Shown here one piece after another: positions 54,412 through 63,576 of a DNA stretch of 64,000 nucleotides (its first letter is position 1; each line of letters starts with the position of its first letter). The translations under genes and the position numbers were made by a program. Origin of the DNA: Noviherbaspirillum galbum (GTDB lineage: Bacteria > Pseudomonadota > Gammaproteobacteria > Burkholderiales > Burkholderiaceae_D); assembly GCF_010974945.1 (NCBI RefSeq), contig NZ_JAAIVB010000073.1, positions 62,001 through 126,000 of the forward strand, written 5' to 3'. Below the pieces are notes generated by a model. That model ran no database searches, was not told the DNA's origin, and saw nothing but the letters and a program-made list of their open reading frames with translations.

Positions 54412-55479
54412 ATGAACACTGAAGACGAAGGTAGCACAGCTGCCAAGCCTGGCCTGACATATCCGTGCGGAGAGGTTCCAGAGGCGGGAACCGCCAGGGA
54501 AATCGCGCAGGGGGTGCAGTGGATACGCATGCCCCTGCCGTTCCAACTCGACCATATCAACATGTGGGCAATCCGTGATGGGGCCGGCTGGTCGCTGGTG
54601 GATACCGGCATCTGGTCGCCCGATACGGCGGCGGCTTGGCGCCGGTTGTTTTCCGGTGTGCTCGGGGATCCTGTGACGCGCGTCTTCGTCACCCATATGC
54701 ATCCCGACCATATCGGCATGGCGGGCTGGCTGACCCGGAAGTTTGGCTGCAAGCTATGGATCAGTCGCCTGGAGTACCTGAGCTGTCGCGTGCTAGGCGC
54801 CGATACCGGTCGTGAAGCGCCGGAGGACGCCGTGCAATTCTATCGTCGGGCCGGCTGGAATGACGAAGACATCGAAAACTACCGCACGCGGTTCGGCGCC
54901 TTCGGTAAGATGATCTATGCTTTGCCCGACAGTTATCGGCGCCTGCGGGATGGCGAAGAGCTTCATATCGGCGGACGGCTCTGGCGCGTCGTGGTGGGCA
55001 CGGGGCATTCGCCAGAGCATGTTTGCCTGTACTGCCCTGAGCTAAAGCAGCTGATCTCGGGCGACCAGATATTGCCCCGCATATCATCCAACGTCTCGGT
55101 ATTTCCCACTGAGCCGGAAGCTAACCCACTCTCAGACTGGCTGGATTCGCTTGAAAAACTGAGGCGCGAAGTCCCGGACGACGTACTGGTGCTTCCTTCA
55201 CATAATGAGCCGTTTCATGGCTTGCATCATCGGATCGACTCTCTTTTGCAGAGCCAGCAGCGCGCGCTCGAGCGGCTGCGGAAAGCTCTGTGCGAACCGC
55301 GGCGTGTGATCGACGTATACGGGGCACTGTTCGCCCGGGCCATCACCTCGGACCACCATTTGATGAGCATGGCGACGGGAGAAAGTTTGGCCCATCTCAA
55401 CTATCTCGTAGCTCGAGGTGAAGCTTCGGTGCGAATCGGAGACGACGGCTGCGCCTGGTATCAGATGGCCGCCGCCTAA
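54412..55479 (+). CDS. MBL-fold metallo-hydrolase
   Basis: A 355-residue metallo-beta-lactamase-fold protein. Metal ligands are in FVTHMHPDHIGMAGWL (HxHxDH), VVGTGHSPEHVCLYC (His) and ISGDQILPRISSNV (Asp). A helical C-terminal extension of about 120 residues includes LVLPSHNEPFHGLHHRIDSL (third His). GAGGAG lies before the ATG. In CoA catabolic clusters this type is often a thioesterase or lactonase (inference). It is co-directional with the dehydrogenase and convergent with the PaaK-like gene. Confidence 0.88.
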   Translation: MNTEDEGSTAAKPGLTYPCGEVPEAGTAREIAQGVQWIRMPLPFQLDHINMWAIRDGAGWSLVDTGIWSPDTAAAWRRLFSGVLGDPVTRVFVTHMHPDHIGMAGWLTRKFGCKLWISRLEYLSCRVLGADTGREAPEDAVQFYRRAGWNDEDIENYRTRFGAFGKMIYALPDSYRRLRDGEELHIGGRLWRVVVGTGHSPEHVCLYCPELKQLISGDQILPRISSNVSVFPTEPEANPLSDWLDSLEKLRREVPDDVLVLPSHNEPFHGLHHRIDSLLQSQQRALERLRKALCEPRRVIDVYGALFARAITSDHHLMSMATGESLAHLNYLVARGEASVRIGDDGCAWYQMAAA

Positions 55480-55489
55480 CAGCGATTCG

Positions 55490-56710
55490 CTAAGTACCGC
55501 TCTTGCGATCTACCACTAGTACGGTTTCCGCCGCCAGGGCATCGGCCGCTAGCCATTCGAAGTGATCGGGCTTGAGCCGGGACAGGGTCTGGAATTCCTG
55601 GGCCACCGTCTGCGCCAACGAATCCTGTCGTGCCGAGGGTTCGACCGCCAGGCGTAGTGTGACTTCCTCGCGGTTGCCGGGGCAGGTGATCACCGCCTGA
55701 GCGGCGCGCACTCCAGGAATGCGGATGGCCAACTCCTCCAGTTGCCGAGGATAAATGAAAATTTCCCTGGCCTTGACCGCCTGCCCGACCCGGCCCTGTA
55801 TTTGGCCGATCCTGCTAACACATCCGTCATCACCGATTTCGAGGGCGCAAGCGACGTCGCCGGTGCCGAAGCGAATCAGCGGCCAACCGGGCGAAAGCGT
55901 GGTAACGACGATTTGGCCCGGCGTGCCCGCAGCGACTGGCAAGCCGGCGACTGGGTCGCAAATCTGCACCAGACGGTCTTCGTGGATTGCATAACCTTCT
56001 TGGCCCTTCTGTTCGTAGCCAATCAATCCAAAATCGCCGGTGGCGTAGGTGGAGAAGGTTCGAATGCCATAGCGCTCCTCGAGGCGGCGGCGCTTGCCCA
56101 TCCAATCTCCCATCTCGCCGCCCAGTAGAGCAGAGCGCACTTTCCAAGCTCGCGGCAGCTCGTGACCGAGGCCCTCCAGTGTCTCGACCAAGGTCATGAA
56201 AAAAGCGGTGGAAGCGCAGATGCAGGTGACACCCAAGTCGAGCACAATCTTTGCCTGCAATTCGGCGCCGCCGGTCCCGGCAGGAATGACGGTGGCGCCG
56301 CAGGCGACAATGCCCTGGTCAAGCAGAAGGCCGGCGGGAACGAGGTGATAGGACCAGGTGTTCAGAACGCGGTCGCCCGGCCCTACACCGGCAGCCTGAA
56401 ACACCCGTGCAAAACCATGTCCATCCCGGTCGGAGCGCAGGTGCGGTTCGTTCAGGGGGCCGGGCGAGACAAAGATGTGCGCGATATCCTCTTCCCGAGC
56501 GGCGAGGAACCCGCCGAACGGCGGATGTGATTGCTGAAGCGCTAGCAGTTCGTCCTTGCTGGTGACCGGCAGACGTGTCATATCCTGGGCGGTGCGCAGG
56601 TGGGCTGGCGTCATCCCGGCTCTTTCATAGATTGCCCGTATGGCCGGTGCCATCTGCCAAGCGGTTTCCTGCGTGGCACGCAGGCGGGCGAAGCGGTCGA
56701 GGGGTGTCAT
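55490..56710 (-). CDS. PaaK-like acyl/aryl-CoA ligase (AMP-forming)
   Basis: A 406-residue member of the phenylacetate-CoA ligase group, from ATG 56710 with GGAG upstream. It has IFVSPGPLNEPHLRSD in the place of the usual Ser/Thr/Gly-rich P-loop, then YATGDFGLIGYE, LIRFGTGDVACAL and GRVGQAVKAREIFIYPRQLE, which includes the GR-hinge region. It lacks a clear C-terminal Lys segment of classical ligases. It would activate an aromatic or related acid to its CoA ester. It forms a minus-strand pair with the crotonase gene behind the same divergent control region. Confidence 0.85.
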   Translation of the reverse strand: MTPLDRFARLRATQETAWQMAPAIRAIYERAGMTPAHLRTAQDMTRLPVTSKDELLALQQSHPPFGGFLAAREEDIAHIFVSPGPLNEPHLRSDRDGHGFARVFQAAGVGPGDRVLNTWSYHLVPAGLLLDQGIVACGATVIPAGTGGAELQAKIVLDLGVTCICASTAFFMTLVETLEGLGHELPRAWKVRSALLGGEMGDWMGKRRRLEERYGIRTFSTYATGDFGLIGYEQKGQEGYAIHEDRLVQICDPVAGLPVAAGTPGQIVVTTLSPGWPLIRFGTGDVACALEIGDDGCVSRIGQIQGRVGQAVKAREIFIYPRQLEELAIRIPGVRAAQAVITCPGNREEVTLRLAVEPSARQDSLAQTVAQEFQTLSRLKPDHFEWLAADALAAETVLVVDRKSGT

Positions 56711-56737
56711 GGTCTCTCTCCTCACAAACAGGCGTTC

Positions 56738-57526
56738 CTAGCGACCGGTGAACACCGGCGCTCTTTTCTCGTTGAATGCGGCCAGGCCTTCCTTCATGTC
56801 CGCGCTATGGGCATGCACCTCGGAAGCCAGCAGTTCTAGCCGCAAGGCTGATTCGATCGGCTGGGCCAGTCCATCATCAACCAGTGCCTTCATTCGGCGC
56901 AAGCCAAGAGGGCTCTTCCGGGCTAACGTGGCGACCAGCTCGCCGGTAGCGGAAAGCAGCTCCGCATCTTCCACCACCTTGTTCACCAGGCCGGCGGCCA
57001 GCAATTCCTCGGCCGGCAGGAATTCTCCCGTATAGAGCAGATACTTCGCACGACTCGGTCCTATCTTTCGCGGCAGTCGTACCGATCCGCCGCCGCCCGG
57101 AAGCAAGCCGTAGTTGGCGTGCGCGTCGCCCAGCTTGGCCGAGCGGGCCGCGATGACCAAATCACAGCACAGTACCAGCTCGAGGCCGCCGGCTAGCGCC
57201 AAGCCGTTGATTGCGGCAATGACCGGCATCGGAAAGCTCTCCACGCGGTTCATGAGGGCCAGTACCTCGCTCAGGAAGTGCCGTGTTCCATTGTCGGTGT
57301 CGCCGACCTGGCTTTGCACGTACTTCAAATCGGCGCCGGCGCAAAAAGCGCGTCCATTGCCGGTCAGTACCACGGCACGTACGCCGTCAGTGTTCTGCGC
57401 CTGATCCAAGGCTCGGGAAATTCCGGCCAGCACCCGTGGCGTCAATGAGTTCATTGCTTCAGGACGGTTTAGGGTGATCCACATGGCGCCGTCGCGCACC
57501 TCGGAAATGATCTCTTCCTCATTCAT
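56738..57526 (-). CDS. Enoyl-CoA hydratase/isomerase (crotonase) family protein
   Basis: A 262-residue crotonase-fold protein with AVVLTGNGRAFCAGADLKY (oxyanion hole) and LALAGGLELVLCCDLVIAA. The usual hydratase catalytic glutamates are not conserved: at the first site the sequence is GDAHANYGLLPGGGG (His where the Glu of rat ECHS1, Glu144, sits) and at the second SRAKYLLYTGE (Tyr in place of Glu164). It is therefore probably not a classical hydratase; isomerase, hydrolase or other crotonase chemistry is possible. GAGGAG precedes the ATG. Confidence 0.9.
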   Translation of the reverse strand: MNEEEIISEVRDGAMWITLNRPEAMNSLTPRVLAGISRALDQAQNTDGVRAVVLTGNGRAFCAGADLKYVQSQVGDTDNGTRHFLSEVLALMNRVESFPMPVIAAINGLALAGGLELVLCCDLVIAARSAKLGDAHANYGLLPGGGGSVRLPRKIGPSRAKYLLYTGEFLPAEELLAAGLVNKVVEDAELLSATGELVATLARKSPLGLRRMKALVDDGLAQPIESALRLELLASEVHAHSADMKEGLAAFNEKRAPVFTGR

Positions 57527-57575
57527 GGGCTGTCTCCTCTGGGTTGGATTGAGTGTCTTATCTTGAACTATTTTC

Positions 57576-57627
57576 TTCCAATTGGAAAGTCAAATAATTA
57601 TGTGGTAATTTATCTTACCAATCGGTA
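57576..57627. promoter_or_regulatory. Palindromic operator candidates in the divergent control region
   Basis: TTCCAATTGGAA (57576-57587) is a perfect palindrome, and TACCAATCGGTA (57616-57627) has 4-bp inverted arms. They lie between the divergent crotonase and CoA-transferase genes in an AT-rich stretch and look like sites for a TetR-type regulator. A similar TTACC..GGTA motif lies before the thiolase gene. Confidence 0.5.
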
Positions 57628-57711
57628 GAATAAAAACTCGAATTCTCTACCGTGCTGTGGAGTTCACGAGTTCGGATCGGTGGCTTTTTTGTTTCGCATG
57701 AGAGGAAAGCA

Positions 57712-58809
57712 ATGATTCTCCCGCTTGAAGGCATACGTATTCTTACCCTGGCCGAACAGTATCCCGGACCGTTCGCCACTCTGGTGGCAGCCGATCTCGG
57801 CGCCGAGGTAATCATCGTTGAACGAAGCTCCGGAGACCCGGCGCGCCAATATCCTGGATTTCACGCGTCACTGAACCGGAACAAGAAGTCGGTGGTGCTG
57901 GATCTGAAGACGGAGCAGGGCAAGGAAAGTCTGCGTAGTCTGATACGTGACGCCGACGTCCTGATGGAGGGATATCGGCCCGGGACTATGGCTCGCCTCG
58001 GATTCGATTACGCCGCCACAGCCACAATCAATCCACGCATTGTCTATCTGTCGATCTCGGGATTCGGGCAAACCGGCCCTTACCGCGATCGGCCGGCACA
58101 CGACTTGTCATATCAGGCGCTGGCCGGCCTCCTGTCTCGCCAGGCGAAAACCGGCCGAATCGAAGCACCGCCGGACCTTGCAATCGGCGACCTGTCATCC
58201 GCAATGTTCGCATTGACCGGCATGCTGTCGGCCCTGCTGCGCCGCGAGCGCACCGGCCAGGGTGCATATATTGACGTTTCCATGACGGACTGCTTGGTTT
58301 CATTGATGACCGCCATGCTGGCGCCGCGCATGAACGGCATGAATGAGGGTTTCGTCAACGATGAGCCAGGTTACGGCACGTTCGAATGCGCGGATGGAAA
58401 GCTACTGACGCTGTCAATCGCGCATGAGGACTGGTTCTGGCAACCGCTGTGCCCGCTGTTGGGTATGGACGACGTGGCCGCGTTGCGGCATCCAGAGCGC
58501 GTCGCCGAGCAGACCGTATTGCGAGCGCGAATCACAGCCGCTTTGAAGCACCGATCGCGAGAAGAATGGGGCGCCGAGCTAGACCGGGCCGGCATTCCGT
58601 GGGGGGCGGTCAATTCCCTGGAGGAAGTGGTCGCCGACGAGCATTTCCGGCATCGCGGCATGTTCAGGCAAGTGGCGCGTAACGACGGCGGTTCTTCTTG
58701 GCACGTGGCACAGCCGTTGGTATTCGGAGGCTTCCACCCGGGGCCGCTGACCGACGTTTCTCCTTTGGGAGCGGACACGGATGCCGTGCTGGCCAATCAC
58801 AAAAGATAA
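57712..58809 (+). CDS. CaiB/BaiF family CoA-transferase
   Basis: A 365-residue family III CoA-transferase from ATG 57712 with AGAGGAAAG upstream. MILPLEGIRILTLAEQYPGP and FATLVAADLGAEVIIVERSSG are the typical start, FHASLNRNKKSVVLDLKTE follows, and the catalytic Asp is in DLAIGDLSSAMFALTG. It moves CoA from a donor thioester to a carboxylic acid. It is divergent from the crotonase and leads the plus-strand genes thiolase, ligase and dehydrogenase. Confidence 0.94.
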   Translation: MILPLEGIRILTLAEQYPGPFATLVAADLGAEVIIVERSSGDPARQYPGFHASLNRNKKSVVLDLKTEQGKESLRSLIRDADVLMEGYRPGTMARLGFDYAATATINPRIVYLSISGFGQTGPYRDRPAHDLSYQALAGLLSRQAKTGRIEAPPDLAIGDLSSAMFALTGMLSALLRRERTGQGAYIDVSMTDCLVSLMTAMLAPRMNGMNEGFVNDEPGYGTFECADGKLLTLSIAHEDWFWQPLCPLLGMDDVAALRHPERVAEQTVLRARITAALKHRSREEWGAELDRAGIPWGAVNSLEEVVADEHFRHRGMFRQVARNDGGSSWHVAQPLVFGGFHPGPLTDVSPLGADTDAVLANHKR

Positions 58810-58827
58810 CTCATAAGTTAATACTAA

Positions 58828-58862
58828 TTACCCGTTAGGTATGTTATTTACTCTGCGGTAAA
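58828..58862. promoter_or_regulatory. TTAC/GGTA inverted motifs before the thiolase gene
   Basis: TTACCCGTTAGGTA (58828-58841) and TTTACTCTGCGGTAAA (58847-58862) have inverted arms and resemble TTACCAATCGGTA upstream of the CoA-transferase. A shared TetR-like regulator could bind both regions. Confidence 0.45.
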
Positions 58863-58932
58863 AAATGTGTATGGTGTCTGCAAGGCCGTTGTGCAGACAA
58901 AGAAAACAATCTGGATGATGGAGGAGTGACAC

Positions 58933-60171
58933 ATGGAACAGATTTATGTGGTGGGCGTTGGCATGACGCCGTTTGGACGCCACCTGGATGTCAGCATGAA
59001 GGCCCTGACCCGACAGGCGGTCGAAGCGGCGTTGGCCGATGCGGGGCTTGGCAAGGTGGCGCTGGAAGCGGCTTTTTTCGCCAATGCGTCGCAGGGCCAC
59101 ATGGAAGGCCAACACATGATTCGTGGTCAGGTGGCACTGCGCGCGATGGGGTTGGGTGGCATCCCGGTTGTCAACGTAGAGAATGCTTGCGCCAGCGGAA
59201 GCAGCGCTTTCACTCTTGCGGTTAACCACCTGCGCGCCGGAGCCGCCGATGTGGCGCTGGCAGTCGGCACTGAAAAGATGTACTCAGCTGACCGCGACCG
59301 CATGTTCTCGGTGTTTGACAGCGCCTGGGACGTGCACGAGGCCGAGCAGATCCGCGAGCGCTTGCTGCAACTTGGTGCGGGTGTCGCGGTCCCAGAGGGA
59401 AGCGTCTCGTCCAAGCCGTACAGCGTTTTCATGGATGTGTATGCTGCGTTCTCCCGCGCGCACATGAAGCGCTTTGGCACAACGCAAAGACAGCTTGCCG
59501 CGGTGTCAGCTAAGAATCACGCTCACTCCGTTCACAACCCCCTCTCGCAATATCGCAATTCATATACGACCGACGAGGTTCTGGCGGCCCCTCCAATTAC
59601 CTATCCGCTGACCTTGCCGATGTGCTCGCCGATTTCCGACGGATCTGCCGCCGCCGTCGTTTGCACCGCAGCGGGCCTCAAGCGCTGGAATATCGACCCG
59701 TCGCGCGCGATCCGTGTACTGGCCTCGATCGTCCATACCGGGTCAGACCGTGACGATGCCGAATACCGCAATCACTGCACCGCCCTGGCTGCGCGCCGCG
59801 CATACGATCTGGCCGGCGTGGGGCCGCGCGACATCTCGGTGGCCGAAGTTCATGACGCCACCGCGATGGGAGAAATCATTCAGATCGAGAATCTCGGTTT
59901 CTGCGAGTTCGGTGAAGGCGGCCCATTTTCGGAGCGCGGTGAAACCAGCATTGGCGGTCGGATTCCGGTCAATCCCTCCGGCGGCCTGGAGTCCAAGGGA
60001 CACCCTGTAGGCGCCACCGGTATCGCCCAGGTGCATGAGTTGGTGACCCAGTTACGCAACGAGGCCGGTGTCCGGCAGGTGGCCGGCGCGCGACTGGCGC
60101 TGGCTGAAAACGGTGGTGGGCTTCAGGGCATCGAAGAGGCGGTCGCCTGCGTCACCATCCTGGGTCGCTAA
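58933..60171 (+). CDS. Thiolase family protein (SCP-x/acetyl-CoA acetyltransferase-like)
   Basis: A 412-residue thiolase of the sterol-carrier-protein-x-like group. The nucleophilic Cys is in VVNVENACASGSSAFTLAV (about residue 89), the second site in VAEVHDATAMGEI and the third in GGLESKGHPVGATGIAQV. It cleaves a 3-ketoacyl-CoA. SCP-x-like thiolases often serve branched or cyclic substrates, which fits the presence of an HSD10-like dehydrogenase. GGAGGAG lies before the ATG. Confidence 0.93.
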   Translation: MEQIYVVGVGMTPFGRHLDVSMKALTRQAVEAALADAGLGKVALEAAFFANASQGHMEGQHMIRGQVALRAMGLGGIPVVNVENACASGSSAFTLAVNHLRAGAADVALAVGTEKMYSADRDRMFSVFDSAWDVHEAEQIRERLLQLGAGVAVPEGSVSSKPYSVFMDVYAAFSRAHMKRFGTTQRQLAAVSAKNHAHSVHNPLSQYRNSYTTDEVLAAPPITYPLTLPMCSPISDGSAAAVVCTAAGLKRWNIDPSRAIRVLASIVHTGSDRDDAEYRNHCTALAARRAYDLAGVGPRDISVAEVHDATAMGEIIQIENLGFCEFGEGGPFSERGETSIGGRIPVNPSGGLESKGHPVGATGIAQVHELVTQLRNEAGVRQVAGARLALAENGGGLQGIEEAVACVTILGR

Positions 60172-60235
60172 AACATCAATCGCAAGCTGCAAGCTGGCGC
60201 AGACCGGCGACGCAGCTTAGACGAGGAGACGAAAA

Positions 60236-61789
60236 TTGCGTTTAGCAGATTATTTCGACGCGGTCGCGGCGAACTTTCCGCGCCATGAAGCCTTCGTGGA
60301 TGGGCGAACACGCCTAGTCTACAAAGAGGCACAGGCAATGGTGCACGCCACAGCGCACGCTCTGACCCGTGAGCCGGGGCTACGCGACGGTGCTCATATC
60401 GCGATCTATGCGCCCAACGATTACCGCATAAGTTTGCTACAGACTGCGGTCAACCGGGCGGACATGGTATGGGTCGCATTGCATACGCGAAATTCACCCG
60501 CCACCAATCTGGCGATGCTGGGATACGCCGACTGCGACCTGATTTTTTTCCATAGCAGCTTCGAGCATCTTGTGCCGTCCTGGAAGGCTGACCTGTCGCA
60601 AGTGCAGCGCTTCATCTGCATCGATCGGCCGTCCGAGCACGGGGAGTTCCTAGACACCTGGATTGCCGCACATCGCGAGCCGTACGTCGCTATGCCAGAA
60701 GACCCCCAGCGAGCGACGGTACTACAGCCGACCGGTGGCACGACTGGCCCGTCAAAGGGTGCGCTACATTCCCACCGCTCGCTGGAAATGACCCTGATTT
60801 CCATCTTCGATATGCTGAAGATTGACTCGGGCTCTCGTATTCTGGCCGTCGCGCCTCTGACGCATGCCGCCGCCATGATCACCTTGGCCGGCGCCGCCCG
60901 CGGCGCTTGCACGGTGGTGCTGCCCGGCTTCGACGCGCAAGCGGTTCTGGCCACGATCGAGCGCGAGCGCATCACCCATCTATTCATGCCGCCTACCGTC
61001 GTGTACGCCCTGCTCGCGACGCCGCAAGTCGCGATGACGGACCTAAGCCCGCTACGTTGCCTGGCTGTCGGCGCCGCCCCGATTGCGCCGGAAAAGCTGA
61101 AGGAAGCGGTGCGGGTGTTCGGGCCAGTGATTTATGAGGTGTACGGCCAGAGTGAATGTCTGTTTCCGGTAGTGGCCAAGCAGCCGGAGGACTACATCCG
61201 TGCAGACGGCAGCTTCGATGAGGAGGCGCTACGCTCAGCCGGGCGCGCCGTTCCCTATGCCCGCGTCGAAATCATGGACGACGACGGCAAGCTGCTCGCT
61301 CCCGGCGAAAAGGGCGAGATTGTGGTGCGATCTTCGATGGTGATGAAGGGCTATTACAAGAAGCCGGAGGAAACGGCAGAAGTGTCTGGATTCGGCTGGC
61401 ATCACACCACTGACGTCGGCATCAAGGATGCGCGCGGGCTAATCACCATTGTCGACCGCAAGAAAGACATGATCGTCAGTGGAGGGTTCAACGTCTTTCC
61501 GAGCGAGATCGAAGCGGTGATCAACACTCATCCTGCTGTTTTGGACTGCGCCGTCGTCGGCGTGCCCGACGAGAAATGGGGTGAGGCGGTGAAGGCGGTA
61601 ATCCAGCTGAAACCTGGCCATCAGGCTAGCGGCGATGAACTCATTTCTCTCTGCAAGCGCGAGCTCGGCAGCGTCAAAACACCGAAAAGCATTGAATTCT
61701 GGGACGAACTGCCACGCAGCGCTGTCGGCAAAGTGCTCAAGCGCGACATACGGGAAAAGTACTGGCAGGGCCAGTGGCGCTCAGTGTAA
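60236..61789 (+). CDS. Acyl-CoA synthetase (AMP-forming)
   Basis: A 517-residue ANL enzyme that starts at TTG 60236 behind GAGGAG. P-loop motif TVLQPTGGTTGPSKGALHSH, then IYEVYGQSECLFPVV, WHHTTDVGIKDARGLITIV and the hinge DRKKDMIVSGGFNVFPSEIE. The C-terminal Lys region (LPRSAVGKVLKRDIREKYW) is complete. It activates a carboxylic acid that the other enzymes then degrade. It is the gene behind the thiolase and before the SDR. Confidence 0.93.
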   Translation: MRLADYFDAVAANFPRHEAFVDGRTRLVYKEAQAMVHATAHALTREPGLRDGAHIAIYAPNDYRISLLQTAVNRADMVWVALHTRNSPATNLAMLGYADCDLIFFHSSFEHLVPSWKADLSQVQRFICIDRPSEHGEFLDTWIAAHREPYVAMPEDPQRATVLQPTGGTTGPSKGALHSHRSLEMTLISIFDMLKIDSGSRILAVAPLTHAAAMITLAGAARGACTVVLPGFDAQAVLATIERERITHLFMPPTVVYALLATPQVAMTDLSPLRCLAVGAAPIAPEKLKEAVRVFGPVIYEVYGQSECLFPVVAKQPEDYIRADGSFDEEALRSAGRAVPYARVEIMDDDGKLLAPGEKGEIVVRSSMVMKGYYKKPEETAEVSGFGWHHTTDVGIKDARGLITIVDRKKDMIVSGGFNVFPSEIEAVINTHPAVLDCAVVGVPDEKWGEAVKAVIQLKPGHQASGDELISLCKRELGSVKTPKSIEFWDELPRSAVGKVLKRDIREKYWQGQWRSV

Positions 61790-61879
61790 CTGATCGAGCG
61801 CCACTTCAATAGGAAAGGCGCGCCCGACCCGAGAGGCCGTTTCATAGACATTTACTTCAGACAAAAAGGAAATTAGTAC

Positions 61880-62641
61880 ATGAACGTCAACAACAAAGTC
61901 GCCGTCGTCACGGGAGCCGCTTCTGGCCTAGGATTGGCCACCTGCAAGGCCTTGGCCGCAGCGGGCGCCAGGGTGGTGGGCTTCGACCTGGATGCCGAGA
62001 CTGTGCAGGCCGCGCTGGCTCCGGATATCAAAGGACTGGCGGTCGATGTCGCCAACGAGGCCGATATAAAGACTGGTATCGACACCGTTCTGGAGCTGCA
62101 CGGCGCCATCCATATCGTGGTCAATTGCGCCGGCATCCTCGGCCCTTGCAAGACATTGTCGAAAGGCCAGATGTTCCCGACCGAATTGTGGGAACGCGTT
62201 ATCGCTGTGAACCTGAGCGGCACCTTCAACATGATCCGCCATGCGGCGCTTGCCATGTCGCGAAACGAACCGGATGAGAGCGGCGACCGCGGGGTCATCG
62301 TCAACACCGCGTCCGGCGCCGCCTGGCAGGGCCAAATGGGGCAGGCTGCATACAGCGCCAGCAAGGCCGGCGTCATTGGCATGACCCTGCCTATCGCACG
62401 CGACCTGGCCGAGCATGGCATCCGCATGGTGGCGATCGCGCCAGGCCTATTCGATACCGGCATGGCGGCGGGCATGCCGCCTAAGGTGGCGGACAAGCTC
62501 ATCAATAACATGGTGCTGTATCCGGCGCGCATGGGGCAGCCGGAGGAGTTCGCTGGCCTGGTGCGCCATATCGTGGAAAACTCTTATATCAACGCCACTA
62601 CCATCAGCATCGACGGCGGCGGTCGCGTCGGCACCCGTTAG
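61880..62641 (+). CDS. SDR oxidoreductase, HSD10-like 3-hydroxyacyl-CoA dehydrogenase
   Basis: A 253-residue short-chain dehydrogenase with VAVVTGAASGLGLATCKALA (NAD binding), VVNCAGILGPCKT (NAG motif) and the active-site QAAYSASKAGVIGMTLPIA (YxxxK). FDTGMAAGMPPKVADKL and the closing DGGGRVGTR are typical of type II 3-hydroxyacyl-CoA dehydrogenases (17-beta-HSD10 group), which act on 2-methyl-3-hydroxybutyryl-CoA and related substrates. This supports a branched-chain substrate for the cluster (inference). Confidence 0.92.
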   Translation: MNVNNKVAVVTGAASGLGLATCKALAAAGARVVGFDLDAETVQAALAPDIKGLAVDVANEADIKTGIDTVLELHGAIHIVVNCAGILGPCKTLSKGQMFPTELWERVIAVNLSGTFNMIRHAALAMSRNEPDESGDRGVIVNTASGAAWQGQMGQAAYSASKAGVIGMTLPIARDLAEHGIRMVAIAPGLFDTGMAAGMPPKVADKLINNMVLYPARMGQPEEFAGLVRHIVENSYINATTISIDGGGRVGTR

Positions 62642-62775
62642 CGGGATCGCCACGCCGGAGGCGCTGGGAGGAGCGCCGGCAGAGAAGGAACTGCGGCACG
62701 TGGGCTACGCGCCGGCGCTGCGAATAAAACGACAGGAGACGAGATGAGACAAGGTATCAACGCAGCGGGGGCGGC

Positions 62776-63576
62776 ATGAGCGCGCCCCGGGCCGCGACGC
62801 AAGGTGCGCCCGTGGTGCTGGCCGCGGAGGGAATCCGCATGGCATTCGGTGGCATCGTTGCGCTCGACAATGTGTCGGTCGAAGTCCGCGCCGACGAGCT
62901 GTTCGCCATCATCGGCCCAAATGGTGCCGGCAAGACTTCCCTGATGAATTGCCTGAGCGGATTCTATCGCCCGCAGCAGGGGCGGATCCTGCTCAACCAG
63001 CAGGACATCAAAGGCAAGCCAGTCCACGAGATCGCGCGATCAGGGCTGGCCCGGACGTTCCAGGGTACACACATTTTTTCCGGCATGAGCGTGGTGGACA
63101 ACATCATGGTAGGCCGCCACATCCACATGCGCGCCACATTGCCCGAAGCGTTTTTCTATTTCAACCGCACCCAGCGCGAAGAGTTCGCGCATCGCGAAAT
63201 CGTCGAAGAAATCATCGAGCTGCTGGAAATTCAGTCGATCCGGCACCAGCCGGTTGGAAGCCTGGGTTACGGCTTGCGCAAGCGGGTCGATCTTGGTCGC
63301 GCCCTGGCGCAGGAACCGAAGATCTTGCTGATGGACGAGCCGATGGCGGGCATGAACTCGGAAGAGAAGGAGGACCTCGCCCGCTTCATCCTCGATGTGC
63401 GGGAGGCAAAGCGCATTCCAGTCGTGCTGGTCGAACACGACATGGGTGTCGTCATGGATCTGGCCGATCGCATCGCGGTGCTCGATTTCGGCCGCAAGAT
63501 CGCGGATGGTACGCCCGCCGAGATCCAGGTCGATCCGGCGGTCTTGAAGGCCTATCTTGGCGACGGAGGAAAATGA
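62776..63576 (+). CDS. Branched-chain amino-acid-type ABC transporter ATP-binding protein (LivG-like)
   Basis: A 266-residue ABC ATPase of the LivG kind. Walker A is IIGPNGAGKTSLMNCLSG. The signature region is GSLGYGLRKRVDLGRALAQ (LGYG in place of LSGGQ, as is common in LivG). Walker B is KILLMDEPMAGMNSEEKED, and the switch His is in VVLVEHDMGVVMDLADRIAV. Clusters like this use Liv-type transporters to import organic acids. Permease genes are likely to follow beyond the window. Its stop overlaps the start of the next gene. Confidence 0.93.
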   Translation: MSAPRAATQGAPVVLAAEGIRMAFGGIVALDNVSVEVRADELFAIIGPNGAGKTSLMNCLSGFYRPQQGRILLNQQDIKGKPVHEIARSGLARTFQGTHIFSGMSVVDNIMVGRHIHMRATLPEAFFYFNRTQREEFAHREIVEEIIELLEIQSIRHQPVGSLGYGLRKRVDLGRALAQEPKILLMDEPMAGMNSEEKEDLARFILDVREAKRIPVVLVEHDMGVVMDLADRIAVLDFGRKIADGTPAEIQVDPAVLKAYLGDGGK

